DNA of 37,620 nt from an uncultured Erysipelotrichaceae bacterium (lineage in GTDB: Bacteria; Bacillota_I; Bacilli_A; Erysipelotrichales; Erysipelotrichaceae): the NCBI GenBank assembly GCA_944326095.1, contig CALVCO010000012.1:1-37620 (forward strand), read 5' to 3'. Each line of letters opens with the position of its first letter. Positions within the stretch are counted from its first letter, which is position 1. The notes below the pieces were generated by a model, which was not told the DNA's origin, did no database searches, and worked only from the letters and a program-made list of their open reading frames with translations. This document shows, in pieces, positions 29,708 through 37,620 of the stretch. Both the position numbers and the translations under genes were made by a program.

Positions 29708-31678
29708 ATGGATTTTAAGTTAGTTTCTAAATTTTCACCTACAGGTGATCAACCAAAAGCTATTGAAGAATTAGTAGAAGGTTTAAAAGAAAATAAAAAA
29801 TATCAAGTTTTATTAGGAGCTACAGGTACTGGTAAGACTTTTACAATGGCTAATGTTATCGCAAAAATTAATCGACCTACTTTAATATTTGCCCATAATA
29901 AGACCTTAGCTGGACAATTATATAGCGAATTTAAAGAATTATTTCCAGAAAATAGAGTTGAATATTTCGTGTCAAATTTCGATTATTATCAACCGGAAGC
30001 ATATATGCCCAAAACAGATACTTATATTGAAAAATCTAGTAGTACAAATGATGAATTAGATATGTTAAGGATGGCGGCAGTAAATTCCGTATTAGAAAGA
30101 AGAGATACGATAATTGTTGCAAGTGTTGCATGTATTTATGCCGCTAGTGATCCTAAACAATATAAGGATATGTTTTTTACTCTTAGAGCAGGAGAAATCA
30201 TCGATCGCGATGATATTTTAAGAAAATTAGTTGAAAGACAATATAAACGTAATGATCTTGAACAAGAAAGAGGTTCTTTTAGAGTAAGAGGAGATACGAT
30301 TGAAATCGTACCAGGACATAGTGATCAATTTATTATCAGAATTGAAATGTTTGATGATGAAATTGAAAGAATTGCTGAAGTAGATAGAATTACGGGTAAA
30401 ATAATTAATGCTTATACAGTATATGTAATGTATCCAGCAACAGGTTATGCGCGTGAAATGGATAATATGTATAGGGCTTGTAATGCGATTGAAGAAGAAT
30501 TGCATGATCGACTAGCTTATTTTGAAGCAGAAGGTAAATTATTAGAAAAACAACGTTTGGAACAAAGATGTCTTTATGATATTGAAGCTTTAAGAGAATT
30601 TGGTATTTGTTCAGGAATTGAAAATTATTCAATGCATATTGATGGAAGAAAACCAGGACAAAGACCATATAATCTATTTGATTATTTTCCTAAAGATTTC
30701 TTATTAATAGTGGATGAATCACATGTTTCTTTACCACAGATTAGGGGTATGTATAATGGCGACCATGCGCGTAAAGAAACCTTAGTAGAATATGGCTTCC
30801 GTTTACCTAGTGCTCTAGAAAATAGACCAATGCGCTTTGATGAATTTGAAAGTGTATGTAATCAAGTCATATATTGTAGTGCTACTCCTGGGGATTATGA
30901 ATTGAATCAAGTTCATAATCATGTAGTTGAGCAAATTATTCGGCCTACAGGCTTATTAGATCCTATTATCCGTGTTGAACCTACTAAAGGACAAATCGAT
31001 GTTATATGTGATGAAATCAATGAAAGAATTAAAAAGGATGAAAGGGTCATGATAACGACTTTAACTGTAAAGATGGCTGAAGATTTAAGTGCTTATTTAA
31101 CGGATAGAGATTATAAGGTAGCTTATTTACATCATGAAACTAAGACGTTAGAAAGAACGGAAACAATAAGAGATCTTAGAATTGGAAAATATGATGTACT
31201 AATTGGTATTAACTTATTAAGAGAAGGTCTAGATATACCAGAAGTATCTTTAGTATGTATACTAGATGCCGATAAAGAAGGATTTTTACGTTCCTATCGT
31301 TCATTGATTCAAACAATAGGTAGAGCTGCAAGAAATGCTAATGGGGAAGTAATTATGTTTGCAGATACGATTACGGATTCGATGCAAAAAGCTATTGATG
31401 AAACAAATCGTCGTCGTAATATTCAAGAAGCATATAATGAAGCCCATGGCATCATTCCTAAGACTATCAAGAAGGATATTCAAGACGCTATTCATGGTAA
31501 AGAAACCAAAGAAATGGCTATGCAATATATTAAGAAGAAGAGTAAGACTTCAAAGAAATCTAAAGAAGAATTAATTATATCTTTAGAAAAAGAAATGAAA
31601 GAGGCGGCAAGAGTCTTAGATTTTGAAAGAGCTGCACAATTAAGAGATATGGTCTATGAATTAAAGAGTGAAAATTAA
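29708..31678 (+). CDS. uvrB: UvrB, excinuclease subunit B
   Basis: 656 residues, full length. UvrB verifies damaged DNA with UvrA and recruits UvrC. Walker A GATGTGKT (37-44), the damage-probing beta-hairpin YYQPEAYMP (93-101), helicase motif II VDESH, the motif V/VI region [17 protein letters not shown]...QTIGRAARN, and a C-terminal UVR motif (about 615-650, [20 protein letters not shown]) that contacts UvrC. GGAAGGTAGTG lies before the ATG. uvrA is not in the window downstream, so the usual uvrBA pairing is absent. I see no Firmicute LexA box (CGAAC-N4-GTTCG) in the 74 bases upstream. Confidence 0.97.
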   Translation: MDFKLVSKFSPTGDQPKAIEELVEGLKENKKYQVLLGATGTGKTFTMANVIAKINRPTLIFAHNKTLAGQLYSEFKELFPENRVEYFVSNFDYYQPEAYMPKTDTYIEKSSSTNDELDMLRMAAVNSVLERRDTIIVASVACIYAASDPKQYKDMFFTLRAGEIIDRDDILRKLVERQYKRNDLEQERGSFRVRGDTIEIVPGHSDQFIIRIEMFDDEIERIAEVDRITGKIINAYTVYVMYPATGYAREMDNMYRACNAIEEELHDRLAYFEAEGKLLEKQRLEQRCLYDIEALREFGICSGIENYSMHIDGRKPGQRPYNLFDYFPKDFLLIVDESHVSLPQIRGMYNGDHARKETLVEYGFRLPSALENRPMRFDEFESVCNQVIYCSATPGDYELNQVHNHVVEQIIRPTGLLDPIIRVEPTKGQIDVICDEINERIKKDERVMITTLTVKMAEDLSAYLTDRDYKVAYLHHETKTLERTETIRDLRIGKYDVLIGINLLREGLDIPEVSLVCILDADKEGFLRSYRSLIQTIGRAARNANGEVIMFADTITDSMQKAIDETNRRRNIQEAYNEAHGIIPKTIKKDIQDAIHGKETKEMAMQYIKKKSKTSKKSKEELIISLEKEMKEAARVLDFERAAQLRDMVYELKSEN

Positions 31679-31700
31679 TAAATTTGTAAGAATTTATCTT

Positions 31701-31729
31701 TAGACTATTGATTAAAGATATGCTAAAAT
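31701..31729 (+). promoter_or_regulatory. Promoter of the PASTA protein/ABC operon
   Basis: TAGACT (31701-31706), 17-bp spacer, TAAAAT (31724-31729) with extended TGC. It lies in the 75-base gap after uvrB. Confidence 0.55.
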
Positions 31730-31753
31730 TTTATCAAGTGAGGAATTAAAAAA

Positions 31754-33601
31754 ATGGCAGATAAAAAAGATTTTTTAAGTTCGATTGCTCAAGAAGTAGA
31801 AGATACTAGAAAAGGTCGAACACCAAGTAAAAAAGTAATGTCTTTTGAAGACTATGATAAACAAACTAAAATTAATCATGATGATGAAGCAATTTTAGAA
31901 GACTTACCTAAAGCAAGTAAAAAGGTAGAAGAAAGTCCTAAGATTAAAAGGGAAATTCCTAAAAAACCGGTAGTAGAAGAAATAGAATTTGATGAAGAAG
32001 ATGAAGAAGAAAATTATATTTCTGAAGATGAAGGATATAATGTAGGTAATCGCCCACGTAGTTTTGAAGAAGAAAAATTAGAAAAGGTTGAGAAAAAACC
32101 AATAAAAATTGATAGAAAAACAATGATAATTATGATTGTTATTGCTGCTTTAGCTATTGTTGGTATTTATTTTGTCTTCTTTGCACCAAAGATTACCTTA
32201 CCAGATTTTACAGGTAAATCTAGAAGTGAGTTAACAACATGGTTAAGCCAAAATGGTATTCAAAGTTCGGTAGTTGCCTTAAGTGAAGAATATTCAATGG
32301 AATATGATGAAGATGTTGTTATTTCACAACAACAAGCTCCAGGCAAGAAGATTCATGATGATACACCATTGAATTTCACTATTTCATTAGGACCAGATCC
32401 AGATGAATTAATTGCATTCCCAGATCTTATGAATATGGATTATGATAGTGTTAGGGCATGGATTGATGAAAATAAATTATTAAATACCAAGATTAATACG
32501 GTATATAATGACAGTGTTCCGGAAAATGCAGTAATTGATTATAATTTAAGAAATATTACAGAAAATAATTTTACACGTGGAACTAATTTAACAATTAATA
32601 TTTCTCGTGGTAAGGCCCCAGCAGGTAAAGTAAGTATTGAAGATTTAAGTGGCAAAACTTATGAAGAAGTAAAAACTTGGGCAAAAAATAAGAAAATTAT
32701 ATTAACTAGACAAGAAGCTTATAGTGATACAGTAGAAATTGGTAAAGTAATTTCTCAAAGTGTAGAATCTGGTTCAACTATTAATGAAGGTGAAGAATTA
32801 ATTGTCATTGTCTCTAAAGGACAAGCAGTTACTATTCCAAATCTAGTTGGTTATGATGCAACAATGTTAGAAGCTTGGGAAAAAGATGATAGCAATAAAG
32901 TTTTAATTGTTAGACGTGAGACATTTAGTGAGCAACCTGCAGGAACAGTTATCTCTCAATCCATTGAAGCTGGTAGTCAAGTTGATCAAGGTACTGTCCT
33001 TGAATTAGGCATTTCATTATATATGCCACAATTACAAACAAATAGCCAAGAATGGTATGGTAAAGATTATCTAGAATTAGTGGCAAAGGTAGATGAATGG
33101 AATGGTAAGGGCGCTAATATTGCGGTAGGTGCTTGGGATGGTGAAGTATGTGATGATACACTTTCTAAACCAGGACAAATTATTGAATATCGTTGTTTAG
33201 ATGCCAATGGTAATCAATTGCCATATGAAGCTAATGGTTGTGCTAGACCACTACCTTTAAATGCGAAGATTTCTATGAAAGTATCTACTGGGGCATGTCA
33301 AGTAGCTCCTCCAGCTGCAAAAGATGTTACAGTACCTAATACATTAAAATCTTCTGATGATTTTATTTTATGGGCTAGTCAAAATGGTATTACTGTTACA
33401 GAAACAACTGCTGAAAGCACAACTACATCTGGTTGTGAATTATTAAATGAAGATTGGTCTTTAAGTGGTAAAGATCCTGGTGCATATTGTGCATTTAATG
33501 GACAAACTTTAACAACTGGTAAAACATATATCTTAAGAAAATATGTTGAACCAGCTACACCTGAAGCAACAACTCAATCAGTGCAAACACCACAAGAATA
33601 A
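31754..33601 (+). CDS. PASTA-repeat membrane protein without a kinase domain
   Basis: 615 residues. A highly charged cytoplasmic region (1-120, acidic block EEIEFDEEDEEEN), one TM helix (about 123-143), then an extracellular chain of PASTA-like repeats: about 146-213, 219-290, 296-362, 363-429, and at least one more near 525-600. Each begins with a P-x-x-x-x-x-S/D pattern (LPDFTGKSRSELTTWL, IPNLVGYDATMLEAW) and contains VISQ-type strands. Six Cys in the C-terminal part suggest disulfides. PASTA repeats bind muropeptides or beta-lactams in Ser/Thr kinases such as PrkC and in PBPs; here there is neither kinase nor penicillin-binding domain. It shares an operon with an ABC system (14-base gap), so it may act as its wall sensor or partner. 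Confidence 0.88.
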   Translation: MADKKDFLSSIAQEVEDTRKGRTPSKKVMSFEDYDKQTKINHDDEAILEDLPKASKKVEESPKIKREIPKKPVVEEIEFDEEDEEENYISEDEGYNVGNRPRSFEEEKLEKVEKKPIKIDRKTMIIMIVIAALAIVGIYFVFFAPKITLPDFTGKSRSELTTWLSQNGIQSSVVALSEEYSMEYDEDVVISQQQAPGKKIHDDTPLNFTISLGPDPDELIAFPDLMNMDYDSVRAWIDENKLLNTKINTVYNDSVPENAVIDYNLRNITENNFTRGTNLTINISRGKAPAGKVSIEDLSGKTYEEVKTWAKNKKIILTRQEAYSDTVEIGKVISQSVESGSTINEGEELIVIVSKGQAVTIPNLVGYDATMLEAWEKDDSNKVLIVRRETFSEQPAGTVISQSIEAGSQVDQGTVLELGISLYMPQLQTNSQEWYGKDYLELVAKVDEWNGKGANIAVGAWDGEVCDDTLSKPGQIIEYRCLDANGNQLPYEANGCARPLPLNAKISMKVSTGACQVAPPAAKDVTVPNTLKSSDDFILWASQNGITVTETTAESTTTSGCELLNEDWSLSGKDPGAYCAFNGQTLTTGKTYILRKYVEPATPEATTQSVQTPQE

Positions 33602-33615
33602 TAGGAGGAAACCCT

Positions 33616-35184
33616 ATGAACTTTTTAAATCGTGCTATAAAAAATGTTATAAGAAGGCCAACTAAATCAATTCTTTTAGCTATTACTTTCTTTGTAATTG
33701 GTAATTTGGTTATTGTTGGTTTAGGTATTTCTAGTGCGGCAGAAAATGCTAAGACTTTAACGCGCAAACAAATGCGAGCAGTTATTAGTTATGAAGTTGA
33801 TTATCAACAATTTTATGAAGATGCTGATGCGATAGAAAATGAAGATGAGCGTATGGAGTTTTATGAAAATTCTCCTAGATTAGATATGGAGCTTATCAAT
33901 AAGATGATGAGTGATGAAAGAGTGGCTGCAGCTAATAGTTTCAGTAATTGGACTACGATGTACTCTACGGATATGGAAGGAATTAAAAATCCATATGCGG
34001 ATGAAAATATGATGGGTGGGGGAACTATTACTTATGGAGATGGTACAACCTATGAATATATTAATCCAGAGTTTAAGATTCAGGCAAATAATTATCCTAC
34101 GCAGATTGAAATTTATGAAAAGACTTATGAAGTAGTTGAAGGTAGATATTATACACAAGAAGATATAGATAATTTTAATTATGTTTGCTTAATTACGGAT
34201 GAATTGGCTGAACAAAATGGTTTAGGTGTTGGAGATCATATTACTTTGAGTCAAAGTGATCCTACTCATAATGAAACATTGGCCCAACAGTTTAATATGG
34301 ATCCAGAAGAGTTTAATTTTGATTTAGAAATTATTGGTATTTATCATACTACTAAGACTCTTGATCCTAATGATTCTAATACCCAATATATGCTTACTTA
34401 TGAGGTGCCAGCTAATACTATTTTGATGCCTGCTAGTGCATATAATGAATATACCTATAATCTAGGTAAGAAACAATTTGATTATTATGCATCTATGGAT
34501 ACTACGGGAACATATGGAGAATATCCAAGTTTTGAAGAAGTTTCAGCAATTACTTCTTCCGTCTTATTATTAAAAGATCCATTGGATGTTGAAGATTTTG
34601 TAAAAGATTATGAAGGTGAATTAAAAGAATATAATATCTTAAATGCAAATAATGAAGAATTTAAGAAATTATCTAGACCTTTAGATACGATGTCCTTTTT
34701 TGCAAATGTAGTAGTAGGTATTGTAATCTTTACCGCAGTAGTTATCATTACTTTGGTTACTGCCTTGACTTTAAAAACTAGATCATATGAGATTGGCGTA
34801 TTATTGTCTTTAGGTGTTTCTAAAGTGCGGGTGGTTATGCAACTGTTTAGTGAATTATTGATAGTGGCTATTTTAGGCTTTACTCTAAGTATAGCTAGTG
34901 GCTATATGATTGCTGGTAAAGTAGGTGATATGGTATTGGAATATCAAACAGCTACCGAAGATAAATATGTCACCGATGATAATTATGAATATATTGATCC
35001 AAATAGTTATTTTACTAATATTACGCAAGAAGATATGCTTTCACAATATAATGTTACAATTGATGCTTTATTAATTGCGGAAATATATATTGTAGGAATT
35101 GGAGTGGTATTTGTTAGTATTTTAGTTCCTTCTTGGATGATTATGCGCTTTAATCCTAAGCAAATTTTATTGAATACATATTGA
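33616..35184 (+). CDS. FtsX/MacB-type ABC transporter permease, copy 1
   Basis: 522 residues. TM1 at about 18-42 (SILLAITFFVIGNLVIVGLG), a large extracellular domain (about 45-355) and three closely spaced C-terminal TM helices (about 365-395, 412-440, 485-510). The FtsX-like permease core is TALTLKTRSYEIGVLLSLGVSKVRVVMQLF. This MacB topology serves mechanotransmission, not substrate passage through the membrane, in lipoprotein export, antimicrobial peptide resistance or activation of wall enzymes. It has a TAGGAGG ribosome site just after the PASTA gene. Closely related along its whole length to the next gene. Confidence 0.88.
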   Translation: MNFLNRAIKNVIRRPTKSILLAITFFVIGNLVIVGLGISSAAENAKTLTRKQMRAVISYEVDYQQFYEDADAIENEDERMEFYENSPRLDMELINKMMSDERVAAANSFSNWTTMYSTDMEGIKNPYADENMMGGGTITYGDGTTYEYINPEFKIQANNYPTQIEIYEKTYEVVEGRYYTQEDIDNFNYVCLITDELAEQNGLGVGDHITLSQSDPTHNETLAQQFNMDPEEFNFDLEIIGIYHTTKTLDPNDSNTQYMLTYEVPANTILMPASAYNEYTYNLGKKQFDYYASMDTTGTYGEYPSFEEVSAITSSVLLLKDPLDVEDFVKDYEGELKEYNILNANNEEFKKLSRPLDTMSFFANVVVGIVIFTAVVIITLVTALTLKTRSYEIGVLLSLGVSKVRVVMQLFSELLIVAILGFTLSIASGYMIAGKVGDMVLEYQTATEDKYVTDDNYEYIDPNSYFTNITQEDMLSQYNVTIDALLIAEIYIVGIGVVFVSILVPSWMIMRFNPKQILLNTY

Positions 35185-35199
35185 TGAGGAGGATGAATG

Positions 35200-36762
35200 A
35201 TGAATTTTTTAAGAAGAGCGATTAAAAATGTAATAAGAGTTCCTTCAAAATCAATATTATTAGGAATAACTTTCTTTGTGATTGGTAATTTAGTTATTGT
35301 TGGTTTGGGTTTAACTAGTGCATCGCAAAATGCTAAGACTCTAACGCGTAAACAAATGCGAGCGGTAGTGAGCTATGAAATTGATTATGATCAATTTTAT
35401 ATGGATGCTGATGAGATTGAAAATGAAGAAGAACGCAATGAATTTTATCAACAAAATCCAAGAATAGATCTTGCACAAAATGATAAAATGATTGCGGATG
35501 AAAGAGTTAAAGCTGTTGATGCGTTTAACTATCGTATTGTTTATGCTCCAGATTTACAATATGTTAGAAATCCATATGCAGCTTATGATGATTCTAATTC
35601 TTATACGATAGATGCTGAAGGTAATGAAGTTTTATATCAAAATCCTACGATGAAAGTAGAAGCTAATATCTATCCTATGCAAATAGCTTTATATGAAAAT
35701 ACTTATGAAGTAGTAGAAGGACGCTTCTATACACAAGAAGATATTGATAGTGAAAATAAGGTTTGTTTGATTACTGATGAATTAGCAGATTTAAATAATT
35801 TGCGTGTTGGTGATACGATAACTATTGGTAATTATGCTACATATGATATAGATAATTTTGCTAATGCGGGATTAGATACTTCCAATATGTATTTGGATTT
35901 AGAAATTATTGGTATATATCATAATAATAATCAACTTGATCCAAATGATAATAATGCCAAATATCTTCAATCATATGATGTGCCTGCTAATACGATATTG
36001 ATGCCTGCACCTGCATATAATCGTTATAATTATGAAACAAATGTGGTAAGTAATACTTATTATCAACAAATGTATGGTTCTGAGTATGAAATGCCTAGTT
36101 ATGAAGATTATTCACAAATTAGTAGTGCAGTATATTTATTGGATGATCCATTACACGTTGAAGATTTCGTTAATGATTATCAAGATGGATTAGGTGATTA
36201 TCAAATCTTGAATGCGAATAATGATGAATTTAATCGTATGGCTAGACCGCTTGATTCTATTTCAATGTTCGCTAATTTGATATTGATTATCGTTGGAGTA
36301 GCTTCAGTAATTATCATTACTTTAATAGTTGCGTTGACATTAAAAACTAGAACATATGAAATGGGTGTTTTATTGTCAATGGGTGTTAGTAAGATGAAAG
36401 TTATTTTACAACTATTTATTGAATTATTAATTGTGGCGATTATAGGTTTTAGTTTAAGTATATTGAGTGGTAGTTTGATTGCGGGTAAAGTTGGAGAAGT
36501 AGTTCTTGATTATCAAGTAGCTACTGAAAATGAATATGCATCGGAAGATGATAATAATATTATCTATTTTGGTGGAGTAGATTCTTATTTTACTCAAGTT
36601 AGTCAAGAGGAAATATTGGCACAATATGAAGTGACTATTAGTCCAATGATTATTGCGGAAATTTATATTTTAGGATTAGGTGTGGTATTTGTTAGTATTT
36701 TAATTCCTTCAATGATGATTATGCGCTTTAATCCAAAACAAATTTTATTGGATACCAATTAA
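35200..36762 (+). CDS. FtsX/MacB-type ABC transporter permease, copy 2
   Basis: 520 residues. A paralogue of the preceding permease: both begin with the same pattern (FL-RAIKNVIR-P-KSILL, then ITFFVIGNLVIVGLG), share AKTLTRKQMRAV, YEVVEGR(F/Y)YTQEDID, DPLHVEDF/DPLDVEDF and the final MIMRFNPKQILL. Differences are concentrated in the outer half of the extracellular domain. The pair probably forms a heterodimer around one ATPase dimer. The second of two adjacent ATGs is chosen because GGAGG lies 7 bases before it and it aligns with copy 1. Gaps to its neighbours are about 15 bases, indicating one transcript. Confidence 0.87.
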   Translation: MNFLRRAIKNVIRVPSKSILLGITFFVIGNLVIVGLGLTSASQNAKTLTRKQMRAVVSYEIDYDQFYMDADEIENEEERNEFYQQNPRIDLAQNDKMIADERVKAVDAFNYRIVYAPDLQYVRNPYAAYDDSNSYTIDAEGNEVLYQNPTMKVEANIYPMQIALYENTYEVVEGRFYTQEDIDSENKVCLITDELADLNNLRVGDTITIGNYATYDIDNFANAGLDTSNMYLDLEIIGIYHNNNQLDPNDNNAKYLQSYDVPANTILMPAPAYNRYNYETNVVSNTYYQQMYGSEYEMPSYEDYSQISSAVYLLDDPLHVEDFVNDYQDGLGDYQILNANNDEFNRMARPLDSISMFANLILIIVGVASVIIITLIVALTLKTRTYEMGVLLSMGVSKMKVILQLFIELLIVAIIGFSLSILSGSLIAGKVGEVVLDYQVATENEYASEDDNNIIYFGGVDSYFTQVSQEEILAQYEVTISPMIIAEIYILGLGVVFVSILIPSMMIMRFNPKQILLDTN

Positions 36763-36775
36763 AAAGGAGGATATC

Positions 36776-37453
36776 ATGAGTAGTATATTGAGACTTGAAA
36801 AAATCAATTATGGATATGAAGATGGTGGTTATCGCCGTCAAATTCTTAAAGATTTGAGTTATGATTTTGATAGTGGTAAATTTTATACCATATTAGGACC
36901 TAGTGGTAGTGGTAAGACGACACTATTGAGTATTATTGCTGGATTAGATAAGCCTGATAGTGGTGAAATTTATTATGAAGGTGAAAATGTTAAGACTATT
37001 GGCTTGTATAAATATCGCCGTAATAAAATTGGTATTGTCTTTCAATCTTATAACTTAGTTAATTATCTTACAGGTTTAGAAAATATTGAATTGGCGATGA
37101 GTGAAACTGATAATAAGATACCTAAAAATCATAAGGAAGTAGCTTATGCTTTATTGGCTAAATTTGGTATTGTAAAAAGTAAAGCTGATCGTTTAGTTAC
37201 TAGACTTTCTGGTGGTGAGCAACAACGTATTGCGATTGCAAGAGCAATTGCTTCCAATGTTGATTTAATATTTGCCGATGAACCTACAGGTAACTTAGAT
37301 AGCGCTACTGAAGAAGAAATCATTAAGATATTTAAAATGCTAACTGAAGAATTTGGTAAGACAGTAATTGTAGTTACCCATAGTAATGAAGTTAGTAAAC
37401 TTAGTGATCATCGTGTCTTATTGCATGAAGGTATATTGAAGGAAATTGAATAA
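36776..37453 (+). CDS. MacB/LolD-type ABC transporter ATPase
   Basis: 225 residues, cytoplasmic. Walker A GPSGSGKTT (41-49), Q-loop GIVFQSYNLVNYLTGLENI, signature LSGGEQQR, Walker B LIFADEPTGNLD and switch VVTHSNE. Length and the EPTGNLD box match the LolD/MacB/BceA class that pairs with FtsX-fold permeases, here the two upstream genes. No two-component system lies in the window, so a Bce-type detoxification module is not shown. AAAGGAGG lies about 6 bases before the ATG. Confidence 0.92.
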   Translation: MSSILRLEKINYGYEDGGYRRQILKDLSYDFDSGKFYTILGPSGSGKTTLLSIIAGLDKPDSGEIYYEGENVKTIGLYKYRRNKIGIVFQSYNLVNYLTGLENIELAMSETDNKIPKNHKEVAYALLAKFGIVKSKADRLVTRLSGGEQQRIAIARAIASNVDLIFADEPTGNLDSATEEEIIKIFKMLTEEFGKTVIVVTHSNEVSKLSDHRVLLHEGILKEIE

Positions 37454-37500
37454 AAAGATGTTAAAAAGTGACATCAAACATATTTGAAATAAAAAATATA

Positions 37501-37540
37501 GCACGTTTTGAGCATATAAAATAGCTAGAAACGTGTTTTT
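37501..37540 (+). terminator. Terminator of the PASTA/ABC operon
   Basis: CACGTTT (37502-37508) / AAACGTG (37529-37535), with a 3-bp AGC/GCT helix in the loop, followed by five T. Confidence 0.65.
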
Positions 37541-37543
37541 ATT

Positions 37544-37620
37544 TGTAAGCGTCAAAATGTACCCATCTATAAATAAAAGCGTTCATCCTACATAATAATG
37601 ATGATAGGAGGATTAGAAGA
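37544..37620 (+). mobile_element. Possible left end of an insertion sequence (IS21-like?) or start of the next gene
   Basis: TGTAAGCGTCAAAATGTACC at 37544 resembles, from memory, the TGT...GTCAAAATGTACCC ends of IS21-family elements. AGGAGG near the window edge (about 37606) signals a gene starting just outside. Neither can be confirmed from what is present. Confidence 0.3.

Noticed and set aside
30227-30668. Minus-strand open frames within uvrB
   Set aside because: Shadows of a strongly conserved gene; His/Tyr-rich nonsense composition.
1-37620. CRISPR array or cas genes
   Set aside because: No regularly spaced repeats and no Cas-like proteins seen on either strand.

Overview
The window is AT-rich, densely packed bacterial chromosome. 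It looks like a low-GC Gram-positive (Firmicutes) genome, most like the Erysipelotrichia / basal Bacilli. Signs of a single-membrane Gram-positive cell are a lipoprotein anchored by a lipobox, an FtsEX operon with a coiled-coil wall hydrolase, a PASTA protein, a VanZ-like and a YitT-like membrane protein, FeoAB with the Firmicute Cys-rich small protein, and an ECF sigma/RsiV-like pair. TGA is an ordinary stop codon here. The taxon is inferred from gene content and base composition only.

Layout. 1-412 is wreckage: what looks like the right end of an IS200/IS605 element abutting a frameshifted C-terminal piece of an AbiEii-type toxin. 452-3366 holds a membrane protein of unknown function, a PfkB-family fructokinase and an acyltransferase-3 protein. 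3425-5948 is a ferrous-iron uptake operon (feoA, feoB, a 48-residue Cys-rich protein) whose promoter lies between two copies of a palindrome. 5974-6612 is a secreted or anchored DUF1287 protein. 6881-7778 combines a free-standing structured RNA (own promoter and terminator) with a convergent DUF3800 gene that has an A16 tract where its ribosome binding site should be. 7828-9370 is an eroded prophage: a broken S24 repressor, a long hairpin, small orphan genes, a YjcQ gene with an in-frame TGA and the N-terminus of a large terminase. It ends at a tRNA-Leu(UAG) gene, on the tRNA's 3' side.

9605-13805 looks redox-related: an AraC regulator divergent from a flavinylated extracellular reductase lipoprotein, then a 33-residue membrane peptide and an iron-sulfur aldo/keto reductase. 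13806-17548 on the minus strand has an ABC exporter and an ATP-grasp ligase/esterase pair. 17663-20047 is a four-gene overlapping operon (GltD-like oxidoreductase, chorismate mutase, YqeY, YbaK). VanZ-like and YitT-like genes follow, divergently transcribed. 21434-25909 is the ftsE-ftsX-M23 hydrolase-S41 protease cluster for septal and peripheral wall remodelling.

26066-29633 is probably the most interesting operon: an MBOAT acyltransferase and an SGNH-fold partner followed by an ECF sigma factor and an RsiV-like (DUF3298) anti-sigma factor. It resembles the SigV-RsiV-OatA lysozyme-response operon, with OatA replaced by a two-protein O-acetylation machine. uvrB stands alone at 29708. 31754-37453 is a PASTA-domain membrane protein without a kinase domain, followed by two tandem paralogous FtsX-fold permeases and their ATPase. 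The right edge has a terminator and possibly the start of another insertion sequence.

Most promoters I can place use an extended -10 element (TGnTATAAT or TGCTAAAAT) with a weak or absent -35. Two small membrane-protein genes appear to be transcribed as leaderless mRNAs.
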